From Vulcanisaeta sp. UBA163 (lineage in GTDB: Archaea; Thermoproteota; Thermoprotei; Thermoproteales; Thermocladiaceae): a stretch of 12,660 nucleotides of DNA. Positions 6,600-12,660 of the stretch are shown one piece after another. Position numbers and translations under genes: made by a program. The stretch spans positions 701 through 13,360 of the forward strand of contig DAJV01000121.1 in the NCBI GenBank assembly GCA_002496475.1, in the 5' to 3' direction. How positions within the stretch are numbered: the first letter of the stretch is position 1; the number at the start of each line of letters is the position of its first letter. The notes below the pieces were generated by a model. The model did not search any database, was not told the origin of the DNA, and saw only the letters and a program-made list of their open reading frames with translations.

Positions 6600-7601
6600 T
6601 CACTTCCTTGAGTACCTCCTGTACATCATCACTGCCTCGTCAAACTTACGGGAAAGGTAGTCCCTCTTCTCCACCTCATTTGCGAAGTTGCCACGCACCA
6701 CATTAACCATGTTACTAATGACCTCCCTCTTCAAGTCATTCAATGAGACCTCCTTACCCTCAAGCCAAGCCCTTGACATGGCGGTGGTTATTGCGTAAAT
6801 GGCGGACCTAATGCTTGGCCCAACCTCGATATTGCTGTCCTGGGAGACCAGGGTCATGAACGTGGCCGTGACCTCAGTCATGGCATCCGGCGCCTTCAAA
6901 CCCAGGTGCTCCATGTATAGGCTACTCTTCCAGGAAAGTATTGACTTCAGGAGATCCTTGTCTGGGTATGGTATCTCCACAACCTTCATCCTATCCGCCA
7001 ATGCCTCACTGAGTTCATAAACACCTGAGTACTCGGCTGGGTTTGACGTGGCTATTACGAGGAAGTCACTCCTTATCTTGAAGCCCCTGATGAATACGTA
7101 GTGCTCCTGGAGGACTTGAAGCAGTGCCGCCTGGCTGTATGGATTTAACCTATTTATTTCATCGAGTATTAGTATACCGCCGTGAGCCATCACCAGGGGG
7201 CCGGGTATATACGCCAGTGGGTGGTCAAGACCTGCCTGTAGTGCAACGGCTATGTCAATATCGCCGGTTAACTCCGTGGCGGTCATATGGCTGTGGCATG
7301 CCACCTCAATGTATGGAGGCTCCGATATGTGTAGTATTTCTGATAGGGATTCTGCTAGGGTAGTTTTTCCTATGCCCACGGGGCCCATTATGAGGATGTG
7401 CCTACCTACGGCGAGACTACTTAACACATCCATGGCTATTTCATTTAATCCCTTAAGCTCGCCCTCAAGCTCAATGAGGATTTTCTTAACGCCCTTAGTC
7501 CTTATTGCATCGGCAATCATTTTACTGACCTGAACCTCCTCCCTCTTAACCAAGTCTGAGAGTCGTGGAAGTAATGCCATCAAGTCCTTGCCTGTTGCCA
7601 T
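6600..7601 (-). CDS. MoxR-family AAA+ ATPase
   Basis: 333 residues, the usual MoxR length. AAA+ motifs are complete: Walker A G73-P-V-G-I-G-K-T, Walker B I-L-I-L-D147-E148, sensor 1 A-T-S-N187, an arginine-finger candidate R204 in A-L-A-D-R-M, and sensor 2 in G-P-S-I-R265. The stretch E-L-T-G-D-I before Walker B fits the MoxR substrate loop region. MoxR proteins form ATP-driven hexameric rings that, with a VWA partner, assemble, activate or insert metal into other complexes. The VWA gene follows on the same strand after 69 bp, supporting a functional pair. No dehydrogenase, CO dehydrogenase or gas-vesicle gene is nearby to suggest a client. The ATG start has a TATA-like box about 28 bp upstream, consistent with a leaderless transcript. 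Confidence 0.93.
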   Translation of the reverse strand: MATGKDLMALLPRLSDLVKREEVQVSKMIADAIRTKGVKKILIELEGELKGLNEIAMDVLSSLAVGRHILIMGPVGIGKTTLAESLSEILHISEPPYIEVACHSHMTATELTGDIDIAVALQAGLDHPLAYIPGPLVMAHGGILILDEINRLNPYSQAALLQVLQEHYVFIRGFKIRSDFLVIATSNPAEYSGVYELSEALADRMKVVEIPYPDKDLLKSILSWKSSLYMEHLGLKAPDAMTEVTATFMTLVSQDSNIEVGPSIRSAIYAITTAMSRAWLEGKEVSLNDLKREVISNMVNVVRGNFANEVEKRDYLSRKFDEAVMMYRRYSRK

Positions 7602-7625
7602 TCAGTTCAAACGCCCCTATTGAGC

Positions 7626-7635
7626 TTTAAATTTT
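7626..7635 (-). promoter_or_regulatory. TATA box of moxR
   Basis: The plus strand reads TTTAAATTTT, so the minus strand carries AAAATTTAAA. It is centred about 28-30 bp upstream of the ATG at 7601, the spacing seen for most genes here. It probably drives both moxR and, by read-through, the VWA gene. Confidence 0.45.
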
Positions 7636-7713
7636 TAGTGCTATAGGCAATTTCTAAGTTGAGGATTACGGCTGCGCAAAACAGATGCGTAGTAAGGCGC
7701 AGGAGGAGAAAGG

Positions 7714-7721
7714 TATTAATA
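7714..7721 (+). promoter_or_regulatory. TATA box of the small Cys-protein gene
   Basis: TATTAATA is centred at 7717, predicting transcription from about 7743-7746. The resulting leader of about 21 nt would contain the AGGTGG ribosome-binding site, making this one of the few leadered genes in the window. Confidence 0.45.
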
Positions 7722-7725
7722 TCCT

Positions 7726-7739
7726 TGCGTAATTACGCA
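7726..7739. promoter_or_regulatory. 14-bp perfect palindrome, candidate operator
   Basis: TGCGTAATTACGCA is its own reverse complement. It lies between the TATA box (7714-7721) and the predicted transcription start (about 7744), where a bound dimeric repressor would block polymerase recruitment. Its core TAATTACG recurs at 8108-8115, overlapping the TATA region of the next gene. The regulator is unknown. Confidence 0.4.
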
Positions 7740-7754
7740 TTAGTCGACTCGAAA

Positions 7755-7760
7755 AGGTGG
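7755..7760 (+). promoter_or_regulatory. Shine-Dalgarno deciding the GTG 7766 start
   Basis: AGGTGG matches the anti-Shine-Dalgarno complement GGAGGTGATC over AGGTG. It ends 5 nt before the GTG at 7766. The alternative GTG at 7757 lies inside this site and has no comparable site of its own, so 7766 is favoured. Confidence 0.5.
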
Positions 7761-7765
7761 TTCTA

Positions 7766-8077
7766 GTGAAGTATGGTTATTCAGATGAGGAAGACTTAAA
7801 CGAATATGAACTAAAGCGAGAGATAAAGGATCCAAAACAACGATGGGTCATTAGGATAATAAGGTCAATGAAGGACTACTACAAGAAGTGCCCGTACTAC
7901 GACACGAGATCCAACGACTGCTTCATACTATTCAACACGGAAGACCACAAGTGCCCAAGGGAGGGCAGGTACGAGGGATGCCCAATACTCGAGGAGTTCC
8001 TGGCCGGTAAATACGACGAACTCAAGAAGAGGGGAATGCCAATACCGTATGACTTCAGGGACCTATCGCTATACTAG
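7766..8077 (+). CDS. Small four-cysteine protein of unknown function
   Basis: 103 residues from the favoured GTG at 7766; a GTG at 7757 would add three. I do not recognise the family. It is highly charged and has no membrane segment. A helix about 25-41 (R-W-V-I-R-I-I-R-S-M-K-D-Y-Y) leads into a four-cysteine segment: C-P-Y-Y-D, then C-F-I-L-F after nine residues, then C-P-R-E-G after ten, then C-P-I-L-E-E-F after eight. Three of the four cysteines are followed by proline. The spacing could bind zinc or an iron-sulfur cluster, or form two disulfides; the sequence cannot decide. The C-terminus is rich in charged residues and ends P-I-P-Y-D-F-R-D-L-S-L-Y. It has its own TATA box, candidate operator and Shine-Dalgarno site. 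It lies 55 bp upstream of the Clp1 kinase gene, which has a separate promoter. It may be a lineage-specific protein. Confidence 0.75.
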   Translation: MKYGYSDEEDLNEYELKREIKDPKQRWVIRIIRSMKDYYKKCPYYDTRSNDCFILFNTEDHKCPREGRYEGCPILEEFLAGKYDELKKRGMPIPYDFRDLSLY

Positions 8078-8102
8078 GAAATAACTCATTGAATAATCAA
8101 GC

Positions 8103-8110
8103 TTAAATAA
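8103..8110 (+). promoter_or_regulatory. TATA box of the Clp1 kinase gene
   Basis: TTAAATAA is centred about 27 bp before the GTG at 8133, fitting a leaderless transcript. The adjoining TTACGTAA (8111-8118) is an 8-bp palindrome. The overlapping TAATTACG matches the core of the palindrome at 7726-7739. Confidence 0.45.
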
Positions 8111-8132
8111 TTACGTAAATAATAATTATATC

Positions 8133-9443
8133 GTGGAAATACACACAGTAGGACCCAGTGAATTTCTGAGTATTGATGGACCCGCCAACATAAAGGTAAT
8201 AGATGGCAAGTTATACGTATTAGGCGTTGAGTATGGGCCGGGAAGCGCGTTTACCGTAATGAGGGGCAGGAGGATAATAGCGAAGTCCTTAAGTAGTGGC
8301 AAGGTCGAAATCGTGCTAGGTCCAGAGGGTAACTTCGAGCGAGTAAGTGGTGATAATGAGGTTATAGATGTTTGGGACAGGGCCTTAGCGGTAATACCAC
8401 TTAGGAACTCCATAGTGGTGGTGCTTGGTGCAATGGATGTTGGGAAGACCACGGTGACTACAATACTCGTTAATAAGGGAGTGAGGGAGGGACTCAGGGT
8501 AGGTGTAATTGATGGAGACCCGGGTCAGAATGACCTTGGGCCGCCAACCACGATTTCATCAGCCATTGCGGACAATCTCATAACTCACCTAACCCAGTTA
8601 AGGGGTTTGAGGTCGGTTTTTGTTAAGACAACGAGCATAGAGCATGTTTGGGATTACGTATTGAACTCCATCACTAGGCTAGTTAATGACCTTAGGCAGA
8701 ATTATGGTGTCGACACGGTGATAATAAATACTGATGGATGGATCTCCGATGCAACGGCCATAGGGTTTAAGCTTGAGATCATTAGGCGGGTGGGTGCTAA
8801 TTACGTGGTTGTTATTAAGCGGGGTAATGAAGCCGATGGATTAATTAATAAGTTGACCGAGTTTGTTGCGAGCCCAATTATAATACCGTCACCACCCAAT
8901 GCCAGGATTAGGGATAGAGATGATAGGAAGATACGCAGGGAGATGGGTTATAGTAAGTATCTAATGCCGTCAAGGGACCTAAGCATAAACCTCAGGGAGA
9001 AACCAATCATAAACCTACCATTATACAGTGGGTTAATCTACGACAGACGCATGCTTAGTCTAATCAGGAGGAGCCTCAACCTGCCCCTGTATTATGTGGA
9101 GCAATGGGGTAACGCGGCCATAGCCATAGGCAACACCAAGGAGTACCAGGTCAGGAACCTAGGTAGTGTCAGTGTGGTGGTACTACCCATGAATTGGGAG
9201 AGGGGCTTGTTGGTTGCCCTGGAGGACGAGGACCATTACCTACTATCACTGGGTATGCTACGAAGAATTTACTATAATATAGGTAAGGCAGTAATATCTA
9301 TACCCAGATCCTTTAACTATGAGGGTAGGATTAGCCACATTAGGCTTGGCATGATCAGGGTTAATGACAATTACGAGGAGGTAGAGAGAGTCCTATACAT
9401 TAATAGACTTGAATCCCTACTATTCAATAGGGGACACGTATAG
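8133..9443 (+). CDS. Clp1/Grc3-type polynucleotide 5'-hydroxyl kinase
   Basis: 436 residues from a GTG start. It phosphorylates the 5'-OH of RNA (and often DNA) ends using a nucleoside triphosphate, a role linked to RNA processing and repair. An N-terminal beta domain (about 1-90) precedes the P-loop kinase domain. The latter has Walker A G99-A-M-D-V-G-K-T-T; the Clp1-typical D127-G-D-P-G-Q-N-D after a strand; N-T-D201-G-W for the clasp region; and an Arg-rich lid near 256-272 (R-I-R-D-R-D-D-R-K-I-R-R-E). A C-terminal beta-rich domain (about 320-436) follows, as in Clp1. The basic lid and D-V-G-K-T loop favour Clp1/Grc3 over other P-loop GTPases. A TATA box lies 27 bp upstream of the GTG, suggesting a leaderless mRNA. 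Substrate preference cannot be read from the sequence. Confidence 0.88.
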   Translation: MEIHTVGPSEFLSIDGPANIKVIDGKLYVLGVEYGPGSAFTVMRGRRIIAKSLSSGKVEIVLGPEGNFERVSGDNEVIDVWDRALAVIPLRNSIVVVLGAMDVGKTTVTTILVNKGVREGLRVGVIDGDPGQNDLGPPTTISSAIADNLITHLTQLRGLRSVFVKTTSIEHVWDYVLNSITRLVNDLRQNYGVDTVIINTDGWISDATAIGFKLEIIRRVGANYVVVIKRGNEADGLINKLTEFVASPIIIPSPPNARIRDRDDRKIRREMGYSKYLMPSRDLSINLREKPIINLPLYSGLIYDRRMLSLIRRSLNLPLYYVEQWGNAAIAIGNTKEYQVRNLGSVSVVVLPMNWERGLLVALEDEDHYLLSLGMLRRIYYNIGKAVISIPRSFNYEGRISHIRLGMIRVNDNYEEVERVLYINRLESLLFNRGHV

Positions 9444-9482
9444 AGAAATGGCAGGTATACATTACACATCAACAGGAGAAAG

Positions 9483-9490
9483 TATTTTTA
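9483..9490 (+). promoter_or_regulatory. TATA-like box of the ATP-cone gene
   Basis: TATTTTTA is centred about 26 bp before the ATG at 9513, so the transcript is probably leaderless. The match is weaker than at other genes. The T-run could also help terminate the upstream kinase transcript, which ends 40 bp earlier. Confidence 0.35.
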
Positions 9491-9512
9491 GGCAGTTCTC
9501 TATTAATGATTA

Positions 9513-9791
9513 ATGGTTAACAGGGTTATCAAGAGGGACGGTTCTGAGGAGGACTTTGTAATTGAGAAGATCGTGGTTAGCATTCTCAAGGCTGGAGCAC
9601 CGATAGATGCAGCCAGGAGGATAGCCAGGAAGGTTGAGTGCCAATTCATGGATGTGGATAAGATAACCGCCAAGGATCTAACCAAGGCAATACTTATGGA
9701 ACTTAGGAAAGCCAATGAGGAGTGGTATAGGAACTGGGTAGTTTTCGATAGGGCGGTGAAGCGTAGACTAACCGAGAAGGAACTAGGTTAG
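9513..9791 (+). CDS. Free-standing ATP-cone domain protein
   Basis: 92 residues that are nearly all one ATP-cone domain. It opens with V-I-K-R-D-G-S-E-E-D-F-V-I-E-K-I and continues with S-I-L-K-A-G-A-P and D-A-A-R-R-I-A-R-K-V-E. A helix-rich end follows, with L-T-K-A-I-L-M-E-L and W-Y-R-N-W-V-V-F-D-R-A-V-K-R-R. ATP-cones bind ATP/dATP and normally form the N-terminal allosteric domain of ribonucleotide reductases or part of NrdR. Here neither a reductase domain nor the NrdR zinc ribbon is attached; the stop codon ends the domain cleanly. It could be a nucleotide-sensing subunit acting in trans, or a small transcription or enzyme regulator. It follows the Clp1 kinase gene by 69 bp with its own TATA-like box, and converges on the membrane-protein gene across 29 bp. 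Confidence 0.8.
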   Translation: MVNRVIKRDGSEEDFVIEKIVVSILKAGAPIDAARRIARKVECQFMDVDKITAKDLTKAILMELRKANEEWYRNWVVFDRAVKRRLTEKELG

Positions 9792-9820
9792 GTACAAAAC
9801 CAGTCCTGCTTATAGGGATC

Positions 9821-10159
9821 CTACTTCTTACTCTTTCCCTTGCCCTTCCCTTCCTCCCTTTTCCTCTTTGCCTCCCTACCTATTGGCTTTAGGCTATTTT
9901 CATAAACCATGTTTAGCAGGACTATAAATATCGTTGCGATTATCATCACCATTAACATCCAGGGAATGGGCCCCAGCGCCAATGGCCCCAGGGTGCCTGA
10001 CGCAAATAGTTGGGAAATACTAGTGACGTTTTGTGGAGATACTGGGACAAAGGTGTAGCCATGCCTTATTAGGATAACTATGTATGCCGCTAGCCCCATC
10101 ATTAATCCCGCATAGGCAACATTGGCGTACTTAACAACACCATCAAGCTTCATACGCAT
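9821..10159 (-). CDS. Small two-helix membrane protein with Lys-rich tail
   Basis: 112 residues from the first ATG, 110 if translation starts at the ATG at 10153. Family not recognised. There are two hydrophobic helices, about 11-31 (Y-A-N-V-A-Y-A-G-L-M-M-G-L) and 66-86 (P-W-M-L-M-V-M-I-I-A-T-I-F-I-V). They are joined by a loop of about 35 residues with one N-V-T sequon. The basic N-terminus and the strongly basic C-terminal tail (about 91-112, K/R/E/G-rich, ending K-S-K-K) suggest both ends face the cytoplasm and the loop faces out. The tail could bind RNA or acidic partners. The shared TTTTAAAA box at 10178-10185 is 28.5 bp from 10153 but only 22.5 bp from 10159, so the internal ATG may be the true start. 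No role can be assigned from the neighbours. Confidence 0.7.
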   Translation of the reverse strand: MRMKLDGVVKYANVAYAGLMMGLAAYIVILIRHGYTFVPVSPQNVTSISQLFASGTLGPLALGPIPWMLMVMIIATIFIVLLNMVYENSLKPIGREAKRKREEGKGKGKSKK

Positions 10160-10177
10160 TATACCGCGGATAAACCC

Positions 10178-10185
10178 TTTTAAAA
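10178..10185. promoter_or_regulatory. Symmetric TATA box shared by divergent genes
   Basis: TTTTAAAA is self-complementary. Its centre (10181.5) is exactly 28.5 bp from the plus-strand ATG at 10210 and 28.5 bp from the minus-strand ATG at 10153. Both distances match the leaderless spacing at other genes here, so one box may serve both directions. No other AT-rich box in this short gap fits the plus-strand start. Confidence 0.5.
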
Positions 10186-10209
10186 CACCTCCTCTCTCAC
10201 TAGCCGTAA

Positions 10210-10782
10210 ATGCGCAGGGTCGTTTACCTAGGTAGGCACCTAATGCTTAAATCGAAGTACTTGGATAAACTTAGCAATGGTAGGTTCACGACAATTAGAC
10301 TGGGCATCATTAGGCCTAGGTATAGGGAAGTCTTTATACATAGTGGTGGTGCCATGGTTGCGAAGGCTAGGATTGTGAATGTCTCGTACAAGAGGGTTTC
10401 TGACCTAACCGATTATGATGCTGTTATGGATGGGTTTACAAGTAGGCAGGTCTTAATTGATGAGTTAATGCGCATTTACAATAATGTTTCTGATGATGAT
10501 TGGGTCACAATACTAACACTCGAGGTCACTAGAATGATTGGGCATAGGGACGGCAGCTCCATTGGACTCAACCCAGTCGACATTGCCAGACTTGCGCTTA
10601 GGTATAATGTGCCCATGAACGAGGAGGAAAGGAGGATACTCCAGGAATTGATCAATGAGGGCAGTATTCGTAAGGCGGCTATTAAGTTGTTCGGTTCCTT
10701 TAACGGCAGGGTGGTGATAAGGAGAGTCGTAAGAAGGGCGCTTAAGCACTTGATTAGTATGGGTGTTTTGAGTAATCATTAG
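10210..10782 (+). CDS. ASCH-domain (PUA-like) protein
   Basis: 190 residues. Positions about 11-107 match the ASCH fold: L-M-L-K-S-K-Y-L-D-K-L-S-N-G-R-F-T-T-I-R-L-G near the start, K-A-R-I-V-N-V in the middle, and D-Y-D-A-V-M-D-G-F-T-S-R-Q-V-L-I-D-E-L before the last strand. ASCH domains are PUA-like and usually bind RNA or modified nucleotides; the G-R-x-T-T-I-R motif lines the predicted ligand cleft. The C-terminal 70 residues form a helical, Arg-rich region (R-R-V-V-R-R-A-L-K-H-L) that may be a winged-helix-like or RNA-binding extension. It probably acts in RNA metabolism or translation, but the target is unknown. It is divergent from the membrane-protein gene, and its TAG stop overlaps the ileS stop by 4 bp. 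Confidence 0.8.
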   Translation: MRRVVYLGRHLMLKSKYLDKLSNGRFTTIRLGIIRPRYREVFIHSGGAMVAKARIVNVSYKRVSDLTDYDAVMDGFTSRQVLIDELMRIYNNVSDDDWVTILTLEVTRMIGHRDGSSIGLNPVDIARLALRYNVPMNEEERRILQELINEGSIRKAAIKLFGSFNGRVVIRRVVRRALKHLISMGVLSNH

Positions 10783-12660
10783 GGCATGCGTTCTATCCCT
10801 ATCTGAACCCTCATGTCCTCAATATCCCAATCCATGGTAAAGGCATTGGTTGACGCCCTATTGCTCACCATATCCGCAGCCCTAACCTCATTCATTATGT
10901 AATCCCTAAACTCGCTTATTGCAGTTAGTAGGTCGTTATTCCCTGTACTCACATAAACCCTAATCCTCTCATCAACCCTAAGGTTTGCCTTGGCCCTCAT
11001 GGTCTGTATACGCCTCACGACCTCCCTAGCCAATGCCTCATAGTATAGCCTCTTGTCCATGACCTTACTGAGGCATATTTCATAACCCTTACCCTGGGCT
11101 CTAATGTACTCCTTCTCATCGCATTGAACTAAATCACTGACAAATTGAACCTCCTTAACATTAGCCAAGTACTCAAGTAAGTGCTTTACCTGCCCCAGCA
11201 TGCCTTGGTCTCCTCCCTCAACCTTAACCATGGCCCTTGCCAATGGCCACCTCAGCTTCACCTTAATCCTATTCCTCATTTCAGCAATGTCGGAGAATAA
11301 CGCAAACAATAAGTCGAAGGCACCCTCTAGCTTCTCATCAATGTATTCCTCACTTACCCTGGGTATTAACGTTAAATGCACACTTATTGCCTCCTCCCTC
11401 TCGAATTTCCTTATGAAGGTGTTCCACAGGTACTCAGTTACATGGGGCACAAGCGCTGAACCCATTATCAACACACCCTTAATAACCCTATACAGCACTG
11501 CGTAGGCTACGTACTTATCCTCCCTACTTTCCTCAGTCCAAACCCTACGCCTAATCAGCCTAATATAGCCGTGGCTTAAATCATCAACCACTAGGTTAAC
11601 CCACTCCCTAGCCGCCATGTGTAATTCCATGTTATTCATGTAGTTAATGAACCTACGTAACCTACTATAGAACCTACTGAGCATCCACCTATCCTCGATT
11701 AAACCCTTACCCATTAACTCCTCGGGTCTGTGCACGGTTGGATCAAACTTATCAAGCGACATGTAGGTATCTGCAAATTTAACCACGTTCCACAGTATTG
11801 TCAATACGCTCCTTGTCTCGGCTATTTCATCGGGGTCCACGGACATGGTATCCCAGGGAGCGGACTTAGTCAGTAGGTAAAGCCTCGTTGGATCAGCACC
11901 CCACTTATTGAATAGGTCCTCAGCCCAGACAACATTGCCCTTGGACTTACTCATCTTCTGCCCATACTTATCAACAACATGCCCACTAATCAATATGGAC
12001 TTATAGGGTGCCCTACCCATCCATAGGACCGAGGTCACCAGTAATGAGTAGAACCAACCCCTAGTTTGGTCAATGGCCTCCGTCACCCAGTCATACGGGT
12101 ACAACCTACTGAATAACTCCTTATTCCTTAGTCCATCAACACTGGCTATCCATGCCACGCCACTGTCCATCCAAACATCAACAACGAAGGGCTCCCTAAC
12201 CCACTCCCTACAGTCCTCGGTTTCCATCCTTACCATGTCAATCCACGGCCTATGAACAAGCATCTCACTCGGCACATTAGGTATGAACTTTGCATACTTC
12301 CTCAACTCATCCAATGAGCCTATTACGAGGATTTTGCTTGGATCATCCCTGCAACGCCATATGGGCAGTGGCGTGCCCCAAACCCTACTCCTCGATATCG
12401 TCCAATCCCTGGCATTGGCAACCCAATTATCGAACCTATCCCTAAGGAAGTCAGGGTATATCCTCACCTTCTTAAGCTCCTCAACAAGCCTATCCCTATG
12501 AGGGGACACCCTAATGAACCATTGCCTATCCGACCTATAGATCAGTGGTGTACCGCACCTCCAGCAGTGTGGGTAGGCATGCACTATGGTCTCATGGTGA
12601 AGAAGTAAGCCCCTATTCTTCAAATCATTTATAACCTCCTGGGACACATCAAGCCAGTAC
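10779..12660 (-). CDS. ileS: Isoleucyl-tRNA synthetase, C-terminal part (partial)
   Basis: The gene enters from the right edge; about 626 codons of the roughly 1,000 expected are visible. It charges tRNA-Ile with isoleucine. The visible part starts after the editing domain with H-A-Y-P-H-C-W-R-C-G-T-P-L-I-Y-R. It continues through R-D-W-T-I-S-R-S-R-V-W-G-T-P-L-P-I-W, D-V-W-M-D-S-G and D-Q-T-R-G-W-F-Y-S-L-L. The class I signature K-M-S-K-S is near 11943-11957. The anticodon-binding helical domain and archaeal C-terminal extension follow. The D-Q-T-R-G-W-F-Y context distinguishes IleRS from ValRS and LeuRS. An in-frame GTG at 12647 is internal, since the reading frame continues as Y-W-L-D upstream to the window end. 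The TAA stop overlaps the convergent ASCH-gene stop. Confidence 0.96.
   Translation of the reverse strand, partial: YWLDVSQEVINDLKNRGLLLHHETIVHAYPHCWRCGTPLIYRSDRQWFIRVSPHRDRLVEELKKVRIYPDFLRDRFDNWVANARDWTISRSRVWGTPLPIWRCRDDPSKILVIGSLDELRKYAKFIPNVPSEMLVHRPWIDMVRMETEDCREWVREPFVVDVWMDSGVAWIASVDGLRNKELFSRLYPYDWVTEAIDQTRGWFYSLLVTSVLWMGRAPYKSILISGHVVDKYGQKMSKSKGNVVWAEDLFNKWGADPTRLYLLTKSAPWDTMSVDPDEIAETRSVLTILWNVVKFADTYMSLDKFDPTVHRPEELMGKGLIEDRWMLSRFYSRLRRFINYMNNMELHMAAREWVNLVVDDLSHGYIRLIRRRVWTEESREDKYVAYAVLYRVIKGVLIMGSALVPHVTEYLWNTFIRKFEREEAISVHLTLIPRVSEEYIDEKLEGAFDLLFALFSDIAEMRNRIKVKLRWPLARAMVKVEGGDQGMLGQVKHLLEYLANVKEVQFVSDLVQCDEKEYIRAQGKGYEICLSKVMDKRLYYEALAREVVRRIQTMRAKANLRVDERIRVYVSTGNNDLLTAISEFRDYIMNEVRAADMVSNRASTNAFTMDWDIEDMRVQIGIERMP

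Noticed and set aside
7672..7702. Inverted repeat CTGCGC ... GCGCAG upstream of the Cys-protein gene, considered as a structured RNA
   Set aside because: The 6-bp arms enclose a 19-nt loop and lie upstream of the predicted transcription start, so an RNA role is unlikely; too short to claim.
8126..8452. 108-codon minus-strand open frame opposite the Clp1 kinase
   Set aside because: It is the antisense of a clear P-loop kinase; its Ser/Thr/Leu-rich composition is typical of shadow frames.
10513..10779. 88-codon minus-strand open frame opposite the ASCH gene
   Set aside because: Antisense to a recognised domain; no signals and no family resemblance.
1..12660. CRISPR array, insertion sequence or intact integrase
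   Set aside because: No regularly spaced repeats, no transposase or recombinase motifs and no terminal inverted repeats were seen.

Overview
The window looks like chromosome of a hyperthermophilic crenarchaeon of the Thermoproteales, most like Vulcanisaeta or Caldivirga. The genus is an inference from protein character and moderate GC; no 16S rRNA is present. Archaeal markers are a uL6 ribosomal protein, the large subunit of the eukaryotic-type primase (PriL), a Clp1-type RNA kinase, archaeal-type IleRS, crenarchaeal pilin-like signal peptides, and TATA boxes 26-30 bp upstream of start codons. Most genes appear to be transcribed leaderless, and GTG and TTG starts are common.

Layout. 1-1567 (minus): two tandem secreted pilin-like genes, the second only as its first 14 codons at the left edge. 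1687-2259 (plus): rpl6 standing alone. 2260-2589: a 330-bp gene-free stretch holding a degenerate copy of part of the VWA gene found 4 kb away. 2590-3192 (minus): a nucleotidyltransferase-fold protein, divergent from a SecB-like small protein (3240-3662, plus). The latter converges on priL (3659-4771, minus) with a 4-bp stop-stop overlap. 5004-7601 (minus): a MoxR-type AAA+ ATPase followed by a von Willebrand A (VWA) protein, a classic chaperone pair. 7766-9791 (plus): a small Cys-containing protein, the Clp1 polynucleotide kinase and a free-standing ATP-cone protein, each with its own promoter. 9821-10159 (minus): a two-helix membrane protein, divergent from an ASCH-domain protein (10210-10782, plus) across one symmetric TATA box. 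10779-12660 (minus): ileS, cut by the right edge.

The genes do not form one pathway. Several deal with information processing (uL6, PriL, Clp1, IleRS, probably ASCH), two with protein remodelling (MoxR/VWA) and perhaps one with protein chaperoning (SecB-like). The surface pilin genes are separate. No CRISPR array, tRNA, rRNA or intact insertion sequence was seen.

Points most worth a second look: the 41-bp perfect duplication between the rpl6 3' flank and the VWA gene, oriented so that an extended rpl6 transcript would be antisense to the VWA mRNA; the self-symmetric TTTTAAAA box exactly equidistant from two divergent starts; the 14-bp palindrome between TATA box and predicted transcription start of the Cys-protein gene; and the large Ig-like, Cys-containing pilin-like protein. 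None amounts to a clearly new defence or mobile system.
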